Shown piece by piece: positions 16,744 to 24,603 of a stretch of 37,356 bases of DNA. The notes beneath the pieces are model-generated. The model saw only the letters and a program-made list of their open reading frames with translations, was not told the DNA's origin and did not search any database. How positions within the stretch are numbered: the stretch's first letter is position 1; each line of letters starts with the position of its first letter. This DNA is from Ruminococcaceae bacterium UBA6842 (GTDB lineage: Bacteria > Bacillota > Clostridia > Oscillospirales > Acutalibacteraceae), in assembly GCA_002451855.1 (NCBI GenBank), contig DKDS01000089.1:1-37356 (forward strand), written 5' to 3'. Position numbers and translations under genes: made by a program.

Positions 16744-17643
16744 TTATTTTAAACCGGAATGCGACATTGTTTCCATAACGGAGCTTTGCGAATAGATAAA
16801 AATCAAAATCGGAGGGATCATCATCATAACGCTTACCGCAGACGCGGCGCCGGCTCTTACAATACCTCCTGCCGAGATGGTTGACAGTACCGAGGGGAGC
16901 TGTTTTAACTCCTCGCTGAAAATGTACTGCGTTCCCGTGCCGTTCCAAAAGGTCTGGAATGTGAATATAAGCAATGTCATCATTGCCGGCTTTACGCTCG
17001 GCATTACGATATTAAAAAGTATTCTGAATTCACCGGCTCCGTCAATTCTCGCAGCCTCAAGAGTGGCGTCGGGAATTGAGGAAATTATAAACTGCTTCAT
17101 AAGGTAAAGACCCATAGTGCTTGCAAGCGCCGGCAAAATCATAGCGCCGTATGTATCTACAAGCTTCAGCTTTGAAATAACAAGATACTGCGGTATTGCG
17201 GTTACCTCTCCCTGGAACATCATCGCTATAACTACCATACTTGTATAGGCGTTTCTGAATCTGATTTTTGATTTTGAAAGAGAATACGCCGCCATTGTAG
17301 CGATAATTATATTTAAAAATGTTCCTATTGCCGAAACAATAACGCTGTTAAGCAAATATCTTGAAAACGGCACCCACAAATTGTCCGAAAGCTGAAATAT
17401 CTGAGCAAAGTTGCTTAATGTCGGGTTTTTAACAAAAAACCTCGGAGGAAACGCAAAAATCTCATCTATCGGCTTTAATGACTGTATTACCGAATAAAAC
17501 ATCGGCAAAATCATAAAAGAACAAAAGAGCAATAAAAACAAAAACAATACAAATGTTCCGAATTTTGACCTTGAAAGGACTACCTGCTTTTTCGCTTTAT
17601 GTTCCAATATCAGCTTTTTAAAGAAGCCTTTTATTCTATGCAT
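16744..17643 (-). CDS. carbohydrate ABC transporter permease, MalG type (pair 2)
   Basis: A 299-residue permease with six hydrophobic helices and the ATPase-contact loop LEAARIDGAGEFRILFNIVM followed by PSVKP. It resembles the LacG/AraQ class. The ATG lies about 11 nt after AAGGA and 20 bp after the MalF-type gene of the same pair. Compared with the MalG-type protein at 10482-11450 it is clearly divergent, so the two pairs probably carry different sugars or differ in age, and are not a recent duplication. It should work with the protein encoded at 17664-18569 and, by gene order, with the large binding protein upstream, which is interrupted by a stop codon. Confidence 0.91.
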   Translation of the reverse strand: MHRIKGFFKKLILEHKAKKQVVLSRSKFGTFVLFLFLLLFCSFMILPMFYSVIQSLKPIDEIFAFPPRFFVKNPTLSNFAQIFQLSDNLWVPFSRYLLNSVIVSAIGTFLNIIIATMAAYSLSKSKIRFRNAYTSMVVIAMMFQGEVTAIPQYLVISKLKLVDTYGAMILPALASTMGLYLMKQFIISSIPDATLEAARIDGAGEFRILFNIVMPSVKPAMMTLLIFTFQTFWNGTGTQYIFSEELKQLPSVLSTISAGGIVRAGAASAVSVMMMIPPILIFIYSQSSVMETMSHSGLK

Positions 17644-17663
17644 ATCAACAGCAATCCTTTCTG

Positions 17664-18569
17664 TCAGGTATTAAATCTTCTCAGCAGTTTGTTTACCAGC
17701 AGCCATGAAACAAGCATAAGGATAAACAGTATCATAGACAATGCGGAAGCGTAACCCATTTCGTATCTGATACTTCCGTAATCGCTTATATGAAGCACCA
17801 TAGTATGTGTCGAATATCCGGGGCTCGGGAAGCCGGTCAGGGTTCTGCTTATCGCGCCTGCCGAGAAAGCGTTTGTTATCGTCATAACGGCTCCGAACAA
17901 CAGCTGGGGTCCTATCTGCGGAAGAGTTACATAGTAAAGCTCCTGCCAGCGATTTTTAAGACCGTCTATCGCAGCCGCCTCGTAATACGATCTGTCAAGC
18001 GACTGAAGTCCCGAAATGAACGACAAAAAGCCTACGCCGAAGCCCGACCATATCGTAACTATAATTACGATAAGCATTGCATACTTAGTGTCAGAAAGCC
18101 AAGCAATCGGGTCCGAGAGAATTCCAAGATTGATAAGCAGGTTGTTTAAGAAACCTCTTCTGTCAGACGAGAATATGTAAAGCCAAATAAAATATATATT
18201 ACCCGCCAAAACCGGAGAATAAACTATAAGCGTTACAATGCTCCTCATGGTTCGGCTCAGCTCATTAATAAGCCATGCCAGCACAAAGCTTAAAATGTAT
18301 CCTATCGGTCCGCTTATCAACGCCAGAACAATAGTATTTTTGAACGCAATCATAAATACATCGTCCTCGGTGAAAATGCGTATGTAGTTTTTAAGCCCGA
18401 TAAATATCGGCGTCTGAACCATATCAAACTGTGTAAAGCTTAAATAAACGGAGAAGCCCACCGGTATTAATATGAATAAAAAGAAAAGTATTGAAAAGGG
18501 CAACAGCATCACATAATGAGGAAGATCCCTTTTTAGTTCATTTTTTAAAGATAACCTTCTGTTTGTCAT
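17664..18569 (-). CDS. carbohydrate ABC transporter permease, MalF type (pair 2)
   Basis: A 301-residue permease of the MalF/UgpA class with six hydrophobic helices. The first follows a short basic tail (about residues 15-40, HYVMLLPFSILFFLFILIPV). The EAA loop reads YYEAAAIDGLKNRWQELYYV followed by TLPQIGP. The ATG at 18569 has AAGGG about 8 nt upstream and begins 17 bp after the end of the interrupted binding-protein reading frame. Gene order (binding protein, MalF, MalG) is the standard one for Gram-positive sugar importers. No ATPase gene accompanies it. Confidence 0.91.
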   Translation of the reverse strand: MTNRRLSLKNELKRDLPHYVMLLPFSILFFLFILIPVGFSVYLSFTQFDMVQTPIFIGLKNYIRIFTEDDVFMIAFKNTIVLALISGPIGYILSFVLAWLINELSRTMRSIVTLIVYSPVLAGNIYFIWLYIFSSDRRGFLNNLLINLGILSDPIAWLSDTKYAMLIVIIVTIWSGFGVGFLSFISGLQSLDRSYYEAAAIDGLKNRWQELYYVTLPQIGPQLLFGAVMTITNAFSAGAISRTLTGFPSPGYSTHTMVLHISDYGSIRYEMGYASALSMILFILMLVSWLLVNKLLRRFNT

Positions 18570-18586
18570 TTGACTACCCTTTCCGT

Positions 18587-18916
18587 CTATTTAAACTCTT
18601 GCTGCTTTCTTTCAATCTCATCGTTTATAACATCGTTATAAATCGAGAGACTTCTGAAAGCGTTATTCTTTCCTGAAATCGTATCTCTCAAAGCGTTTGT
18701 AAGTGAACGGGAAATCATATAGTTTCCGGGAATTTCTCTTACATTGCGTGAGCTTTCCCACTGCTTCATAAGCAACGCTTTTTCGCTGTCTGTCCAGGAA
18801 ATAGAAGAAAATGCCTCAATGTTTGCGGGAGTATATCTTGCCGCTATGCCCATTGTGGTTTCAAGCTCCTTAGCATACGCTCCCTGAATTTCGGCGCCTG
18901 ACCACCATTTTACAAA
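18587..18916 (-). pseudogene. C-terminal remnant of the large sugar-binding protein, downstream of an amber codon
   Basis: This stretch continues the reading frame of the preceding gene directly after the in-frame TAG at 18917-18919. Translated through, it gives FVKWWSGAEIQGAYAKELET, then MGIAARYTPANIEAFSS and a region ending ERKQQEFK before a second TAG at 18587-18589. This is the normal C-terminal lobe of a family 1 solute-binding protein (the KWW-SAEAQ and ARY-PAN elements are typical). The amber replaces what should be a tryptophan (TGG) in the usual W-F-x-K-W-W context. Translation from the internal ATG at 18853 would give only 88 residues that cannot fold as a binding protein, so I treat it as the broken-off end of one ancestral 953-residue gene. 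Confidence 0.75.
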
Positions 18917-21448
18917 CTAAACGGCTTCATCCGCTATGCCCTTTTCCTTAGCGGAATTCAAAACAATGCTTGCGCTTATGCTTGTTGCCTGAGTGCGGTC
19001 AATTTCGCCGTTTTCCTTTCTTGTTCCGGGAATCGGCGCAAAGCTCCACAAGCCCCGTATTTCGGGCGCCGCCTGCTCTAACTGGTTATACATAGTGTAT
19101 CCTTGTATACCCATAGGCATATCGCCGCTTCTGAAACGGCTGTAAAAATCAAAGGATCTCTCCATACCGTAAACGGTGTAAAGCTCGGTCCATGACTTAA
19201 ATACCTGATTGGAGACCTTTGAATCGAAATTAGTTTTGGTATAATCGGTGTTATAATATGTTTCGCCGTTTTGGAAGAGGAACTTGTTGAAAAGACCTAT
19301 TCCGAGTGAGACGCCCTGATTTGCGCTGTCGATTTCCGACATACCTACCTCAAAATTTTTACTTTGCAGCTTTTTAACCACATCGTAAAACTCATCCCAT
19401 GTTTCGGGAACCTCAATACCCAATTCACTGAAAATATCGGTACGGTAGAAAAGCATATCAAAGCTTTCCGTTTGCGGAACGGCATAAAGACCGTTTTTAT
19501 AGTAGAACGGAGTCCATGCGGATTCATGCGTGCTGTTTTTCAAATCTGTAAGGTCGTAATCCGACAAATCCAAAAGCGCGTTACGCATTGCGAGGTTTAC
19601 CGGCTTATCCTGTGGAATTGATAAAGCAACATCCGGTCCCTTCCCCGCAAGTGCGGCTTTAATAAGCGTATCTCCGGTATCCACCAAATTAAGCTTTATA
19701 CTGCACTTGGCGTTCGGCATATATTTTTCCGTAATCAAACGCCAGATTATCTGCGACTGGTCTCTGCCCGTCGCTACCCAAACAACAAGCTCCTGCTTTT
19801 TGGCGTCGGGATTGTAGTCGCCGTTGTTTGAAAACGAGGCGGCAAGTCTTCTTACAGAATACCAGAAGCTTTTGAAGATATTGACCTTTCCGCTCGGAAC
19901 ATCCTGATTTTTAGGCGAAAAGACAATATAATCAAGCTCCAGCGGCTGTTCCTGCAAAAGCAGAATAAGCGAGCCGAGACTCTCGATATTTGATTTAAAG
20001 GAATCAAATCTGAGGGTTATGTCCGTCGGCTTTGCCGCAAGCTCCTTAAGCATTACCGACATTTCCTTAATAGTAGACGCCTGCGAGCCCGAGGACTGCA
20101 TTGTTTTTTCAATTTGCTTATAAAGGACATCCGCCTCCTTGCTTAAAGCAAGCATATTCTTTTCAAGGTCGGGTATCTGCATTTCCAAATTGTAATCGCG
20201 GTTCACATCGGGCGATGAGCCTGTCAGAACCATAATTTCTCTGTAAAGCGAGTTAAGCTTGTTTGTAAGAACCTGAAGCTCCCTCATAATGGAGCTTGTA
20301 GGTCCGGGTATACATTCAAGCGAAATAATATCGCCGGGTTTTATGTATATATACATTGGCTCGTCGTCGCCCAATGTTTTCATATACCAATCCGTTTTAT
20401 ACTTAAAGTCCAGATATTCCGCTTCCTTAAACGGAATTTCGCCGTTTATGCGAAGCGTTCTGAAGGAAATCATACCGTACTGTATATTCTGCCTTGAGCG
20501 AAACGAAATCTTATAAAGTCCTTCCTTGCACTCGGGCACCTCCCAATACAGGGTGTCTCCCGCTTTTTTCCAGTTTGACTGACCTATCGTATTAAGCTTG
20601 ATGTGCTTAAAATCATTAGGCATTGTAGCGGCGGAGGCGTTATCGTAGGTACGGTAAATGGTAGCCTTGCTTTTTTTAAGCGAATCCTCCGCCTGTAAAA
20701 TTACGCTGTCGGACTCAACATAATCCGATTTATCAAATTCGGAAATATAGTCCTTGTAATTCGGCGCTGTTTTTTCGTTTCCCAGCACTAAATTTGTGAT
20801 TGCAAAGGGTTCCTGTAAAAAACCTATTTTTAATGTGTGCGTTCCCTCTTCGAGATATATCTGATACGGCTCCGCATATAACCCCTGCGCATTCCATACC
20901 TTTGCGGTATTCCATTCGTATATTTCTACCTGCGAGGGTCTGAGATCGTTGCCGTCGGCGTCGGTTAAAACCTCGCCGTCTTCCTTCCAAAATCTCGGGA
21001 TTTCAAGCGAGCCTGCCTCGGTATAGGGCAGCTCCCCGTCTAAATACAGGGAAAAGGTTATATCCTTGTCACTGCCCTTATAGCACAAATATTCGGGGGT
21101 GAAGGCATAAAAGCCGGCTTTTTTTACATCGAAGGAAAATTCTGCAAAGGAATTTTCAGCATTTAGCTTTACAGCCTGCCTGTCAAGTTCCGAGGAAACA
21201 GCAGCGCTGTTTTCAAGACCCGAAAGCTTATCTATGCCAAGCGTAATGCTGTCGGTAACTCTCTCGGTGTCCCCATATTTATTGTAATATGCCAAATAGC
21301 TGTTATCGGTATCCGAAGTCTCTGCAACCGCGGCAGAGTCCGACTGTGTATTCGCTTGCTCTGCGGTTGCGGACAACGGTGACAACAGATAAACAGCCGT
21401 TACTGCCGCACACGCAAGAGCTGCTGTCTTTTTAAATTTGTTAAACAC
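18917..21448 (-). CDS. large extracellular solute-binding protein, truncated by in-frame TAG
   Basis: An 843-residue secreted protein; the uninterrupted gene would encode 953. It starts at GTG with AGAGAGGAAA upstream and has a Sec signal peptide (about residues 1-29). Two beta-sandwich, carbohydrate-binding-like segments follow (about 85-225 and 245-385, each with a LYLDGELP- or RINGEIPF-type strand). A helical, probably coiled segment comes next (about 390-500). Then, from about residue 550, comes a family 1 sugar-binding domain (ELVVWVATGRDQSQIIWRLI, GPDVALSIPQDKPVNLAMRN, YAVPQTESFDMLFYRTDIFS, ETWDEFYDVVKKL). The product lacks the last ~110 residues of the C-terminal lobe, so sugar binding is doubtful unless the stop is read through or is a sequence error. 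It precedes permease pair 2 and should be its receptor. Confidence 0.85.
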   Translation of the reverse strand: MFNKFKKTAALACAAVTAVYLLSPLSATAEQANTQSDSAAVAETSDTDNSYLAYYNKYGDTERVTDSITLGIDKLSGLENSAAVSSELDRQAVKLNAENSFAEFSFDVKKAGFYAFTPEYLCYKGSDKDITFSLYLDGELPYTEAGSLEIPRFWKEDGEVLTDADGNDLRPSQVEIYEWNTAKVWNAQGLYAEPYQIYLEEGTHTLKIGFLQEPFAITNLVLGNEKTAPNYKDYISEFDKSDYVESDSVILQAEDSLKKSKATIYRTYDNASAATMPNDFKHIKLNTIGQSNWKKAGDTLYWEVPECKEGLYKISFRSRQNIQYGMISFRTLRINGEIPFKEAEYLDFKYKTDWYMKTLGDDEPMYIYIKPGDIISLECIPGPTSSIMRELQVLTNKLNSLYREIMVLTGSSPDVNRDYNLEMQIPDLEKNMLALSKEADVLYKQIEKTMQSSGSQASTIKEMSVMLKELAAKPTDITLRFDSFKSNIESLGSLILLLQEQPLELDYIVFSPKNQDVPSGKVNIFKSFWYSVRRLAASFSNNGDYNPDAKKQELVVWVATGRDQSQIIWRLITEKYMPNAKCSIKLNLVDTGDTLIKAALAGKGPDVALSIPQDKPVNLAMRNALLDLSDYDLTDLKNSTHESAWTPFYYKNGLYAVPQTESFDMLFYRTDIFSELGIEVPETWDEFYDVVKKLQSKNFEVGMSEIDSANQGVSLGIGLFNKFLFQNGETYYNTDYTKTNFDSKVSNQVFKSWTELYTVYGMERSFDFYSRFRSGDMPMGIQGYTMYNQLEQAAPEIRGLWSFAPIPGTRKENGEIDRTQATSISASIVLNSAKEKGIADEAV

Positions 21449-21469
21449 TGATATTTCCTCTCTTTCGGT

Positions 21470-22522
21470 CTAATCTGCCGGATAGAAATCGTCTGTTACC
21501 GAAATTTCCGCGTCTTCCTTGTAATTGGGAACGCCGAACGCAAATTCACCCATACTGTTTGCGGTGAAAGTGAATTTTCCGTCTTTATACTCCGCAGACA
21601 GCTCTTCCGCTATACCGTCTACCGCCAAAAGCTTGAGACCGTCAATATTTTTAAGCTTCTCGGGAACCTCGACCGTTACCGTATACGGTTGGTTGCGGTT
21701 ATCCGTAGCTCCATCCGCGGAATACACATCTACAAAGAATGATTCGTAGATTTTATAGGCATAATTCGCCTTTTCAAATGCGGCTTTTCTTTCGTCAGCG
21801 CCTAAAATATCCACGGAGACCTTGTTCGGTACGCCCTCTCCGCTTTTCAAATTCCATACGGTATCAAGGGTCACCTTAACGGAATTTCCGCCCGATACCT
21901 TGACATCTTGAGATGTAGGCTTTACGCTTTGGTCCTTTGAAAGCCTTCCGAAAACCTCAAGCTCGCTTATTCTTACGCTTGTGACATCGGAGAGCCTTCT
22001 TATTGAGAAAGCAACATACCTCACCTTGCGGTATACAAGCGCCACCTGATAATCAAGCTTTTTGTTTTCCTCGGTCTTTCCTACGGTTTTATTAGCCGCC
22101 TTGGTATAATCCTCAATGGTTTCTCCCGCATAGAAATCCCAACCGTCTACCGCATAGCTCTTATCCTCAACATTTGAATAAAGCGCGGCGGAGGTTAAAT
22201 CGTAATAGGCTCCCAAATCGTAAACGATAAAATATACGGCGCCGTTTTTGCGGTAATCGGGCACACCGTGTACTATTGCGGTCTGCCGCCTGCCGTTTAC
22301 GGAAAGTATGCCGTCATTTAACTGATCTATATTGGTAATACCGTTCCATTCCGCAAAATCGTAGTTGTTTACGGTTCCGCCCGCCATTGCAACTTCCTTG
22401 CCGGCAAGCAGGTTTTTGGAATGTAAGGGCGTGTATACCGTTTCATCCTCCGCGCTTACGGCAGTGGTTAAAACGGCGGCAACAGCCAAAACCAGAGAAA
22501 ATATTTTAATGTATAATTTCAT
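21470..22522 (-). CDS. secreted discoidin (F5/8 type C)-domain protein
   Basis: A 350-residue secreted protein with a signal peptide (residues 1-24, ending AVSAED). Residues about 35-195 look like a discoidin/CBM32-type beta-sandwich: KNLLAGKEVAMAGGTVNNYD, DQLNDGILSVNGRRQTAIV, YFIVYDLGAYYDLTSAALYS and VRYVAFSIRRLSDVTSVRIS followed by ELEVFGRL. The remaining ~150 residues form one or two further beta-rich domains of unknown type (SVKVTLDTVWNLKSGEGVPN). No catalytic motif or membrane anchor is visible. GGAGG precedes the ATG, which lies 1 bp after the GH5 stop, so the two are coupled. It probably binds glycan outside the cell alongside the anchored GH5 enzyme; this is inference. Confidence 0.75.
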   Translation of the reverse strand: MKLYIKIFSLVLAVAAVLTTAVSAEDETVYTPLHSKNLLAGKEVAMAGGTVNNYDFAEWNGITNIDQLNDGILSVNGRRQTAIVHGVPDYRKNGAVYFIVYDLGAYYDLTSAALYSNVEDKSYAVDGWDFYAGETIEDYTKAANKTVGKTEENKKLDYQVALVYRKVRYVAFSIRRLSDVTSVRISELEVFGRLSKDQSVKPTSQDVKVSGGNSVKVTLDTVWNLKSGEGVPNKVSVDILGADERKAAFEKANYAYKIYESFFVDVYSADGATDNRNQPYTVTVEVPEKLKNIDGLKLLAVDGIAEELSAEYKDGKFTFTANSMGEFAFGVPNYKEDAEISVTDDFYPAD

Positions 22523-22523
22523 A

Positions 22524-24581
22524 TTATTTTACCTCCGGCAGGCTTAACGCCTTTTTTCGTTTCTTTTTAATCAAAAGAATAACAGTAACCGTAATTGCTG
22601 CCGCGGCAACCACCGAAGCGGCTATTATAATTATTGTCGTAGTCCAATCGTTAAGGTATACAAGCTTTCTGTTTCTTACAACCTTATCCTTGCCGTTTTT
22701 ACGGGTTTCCGACTTAATTATATCCTCAGAGCCGTCAAACGGCGGATCAAGCTCGTCGTAGCTGAAATCCTCGTCTTCAAAATCATCGCCCGTTTTTATG
22801 TAGGAAAACGGTATCGGGGATGTAACGGTTCCGTTATATTCAGCACCTATGGCAGTCATTTCAACTATGGTTGCCTCATCGCTGTCAAGACGGCAGCCCT
22901 TGTTAATTGTTATTTTAAGATACTTTGTAACAACGCCCTCGTAGTTGTTCAGCTTTTCGGTCCTGTCGCTGTTAACAATTTCCGCAAGCCGCTTATAGTT
23001 TGTACCGTTTGTGCTGACGGAAATATTGTAATCGGAAAGTACATAGTCCGTTCCCATTGCAGAGGATTTTAAGCCCGTTGACAGCAATAAATAGGGTCTG
23101 TCAAGCTCAAAAATCACGGTTTTAACACCGGGTGTGCTGTCCTGCCAGAAATCATCGGTTCCGTCAACCAACGCCTTTGTAAGGTTGGTTGCGCCGCTTG
23201 CTATTATTGTACTGTTTTTAAGTATGTTTTCCCCGCCGACCTGTGTTACCGATACAGCCTCCGGAGCAAAATCAAGTCCGATGCTCTTCAAATCACTGCA
23301 TTTATTGTAGAACTCTACGGTTTTGCCCGAAAAATCGCTCTTTTCATAAAGGCATATCTTATAGTTAAAATATGTGTTTGATTTTGTTACACTGCCGATT
23401 TTTTCCAAATCAAAGCCTTGCTTTTTTAACTCCGCCTTTGTGAATTTTCCGTGATAGAGAGCCGCCGAGCCGTTTTCCGATATTAGCTGTACGGCTTTGG
23501 TGGCTTCTATCTTTTTAAAGTTATCTCTGAAGCAATTACCGATATTGGTATAAGTCATACTTTCAATATCGCCGGATTTTCCGAGCTTCAGCATACCCCA
23601 TGAGTTGCCCTCTAAGGCGAATACCCACGGGCATATGCCGAACTGATATTCCTCCGCTGTTTTAAAGAAGTCGTCAAAGAAATCAAAATCCGCCTGTGCC
23701 ACCATATTGACATGGCCCATTCTTGAGTTGACCTCGCCAACCACTACGGGGTATGATTTTGAAAGCTCGATAATATTTTGATGATTGTCGCTGACCTCGG
23801 TATATATGTGCGGATCGTATATTACTCCGTTGCCGTTCGGGTCCTTAAGGGCATATTCGCCGCTTAAAATTCCGTCAAACATACTGCTCCATGCGGGAGT
23901 ATCGACAATAACGGCATTTTTAGCTCCCAGCTCTCTTATCATATTTACAAGATACTGCATACCGTTTGAGCTTACCATCGTACCGGTGTGTCCCTCTACC
24001 TTATCGCTGCCCGTTCCGTTGTACCATTGTTCCCAGTCGCAGTTTACGGGTTCATTGAAAAGACCGAACAGAATATTAGGCTGATTTTTATAAAGAGCAA
24101 CCATTTCACGCCAAAATTCTTCGGTTTCGGCATCGGGCAAGCCGCCGTATCTGCCGGAGTGATTGTCTATCCATACGTACTTGCCTGCTTTTGTGGTCTC
24201 GGCAATCACTTTTTTAACAAGACTTCTGTAATATTTTTCGTCCTCGGGGTTGGCGCTGTCGTACCATTTTCTTTGCGCAACCACCACGCGGACTATATTT
24301 GAGCTGAAATCGTTAAGTAATAAATCAAGCCTTTTGAATGTGGTTTTTTCAAGCTCGGGAGAAATAATCATTCCGCTGCCGGAGGGATTAAGCTCATCCA
24401 GTGAAAAATTGGCGCCTATAAGTCTTACCGCATTGCCGTTTCCGTCTATAAGCAGATTGTTCTCGGCATGAAGAGTCATAGACTCGTCTGCCGTTTGTGC
24501 AAAAAGCTGATATGATCCAAAAGATGAAAGAATTAACGCAATAAGTAAAACCAAACTGACTGTAATTTGCGTTTTTTTCAC
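22524..24581 (-). CDS. membrane-anchored extracellular GH5 endo-glycanase with discoidin domain
   Basis: A 685-residue enzyme: signal peptide (1-29), GH5 TIM barrel (about 35-360), beta-rich linker, discoidin-like domain (about 455-580, ALVDGTDDFWQDSTPGVKTV, SVSTNGTNYKRLAEI), acidic stretch, and a C-terminal membrane helix (about 648-672) ending in KKKRKK. Catalytic residues are visible: acid/base E177 in FGLFNEP, nucleophile E283 in VVVGEVNS, and pocket residues in DPHIY (H258, Y260). GH5 includes cellulases, mannanases and many others, so substrate is open. It is the only clearly extracellular hydrolase here and should make the first cut. Start is GTG with AGGGGG upstream; an ATG one base ahead in another frame is followed by a stop. 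It lies 22 bp after the lipoprotein gene. Confidence 0.9.
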   Translation of the reverse strand: MKKTQITVSLVLLIALILSSFGSYQLFAQTADESMTLHAENNLLIDGNGNAVRLIGANFSLDELNPSGSGMIISPELEKTTFKRLDLLLNDFSSNIVRVVVAQRKWYDSANPEDEKYYRSLVKKVIAETTKAGKYVWIDNHSGRYGGLPDAETEEFWREMVALYKNQPNILFGLFNEPVNCDWEQWYNGTGSDKVEGHTGTMVSSNGMQYLVNMIRELGAKNAVIVDTPAWSSMFDGILSGEYALKDPNGNGVIYDPHIYTEVSDNHQNIIELSKSYPVVVGEVNSRMGHVNMVAQADFDFFDDFFKTAEEYQFGICPWVFALEGNSWGMLKLGKSGDIESMTYTNIGNCFRDNFKKIEATKAVQLISENGSAALYHGKFTKAELKKQGFDLEKIGSVTKSNTYFNYKICLYEKSDFSGKTVEFYNKCSDLKSIGLDFAPEAVSVTQVGGENILKNSTIIASGATNLTKALVDGTDDFWQDSTPGVKTVIFELDRPYLLLSTGLKSSAMGTDYVLSDYNISVSTNGTNYKRLAEIVNSDRTEKLNNYEGVVTKYLKITINKGCRLDSDEATIVEMTAIGAEYNGTVTSPIPFSYIKTGDDFEDEDFSYDELDPPFDGSEDIIKSETRKNGKDKVVRNRKLVYLNDWTTTIIIIAASVVAAAAITVTVILLIKKKRKKALSLPEVK

Positions 24582-24603
24582 ATATATACCCCCTCGGCGG
24601 TTT

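Noticed and set aside
18587..18853. Stand-alone 88-residue gene downstream of the large binding protein
   Set aside because: It is in the same frame as the preceding gene, continues its family's C-terminal lobe across one stop codon, and has no separate start region. It was treated as the remnant of one gene.
18917..18919. Genome-wide reassignment of TAG to an amino acid
   Set aside because: TAG also ends the same reading frame naturally at 18587, and no other gene in the window contains an in-frame TAG.
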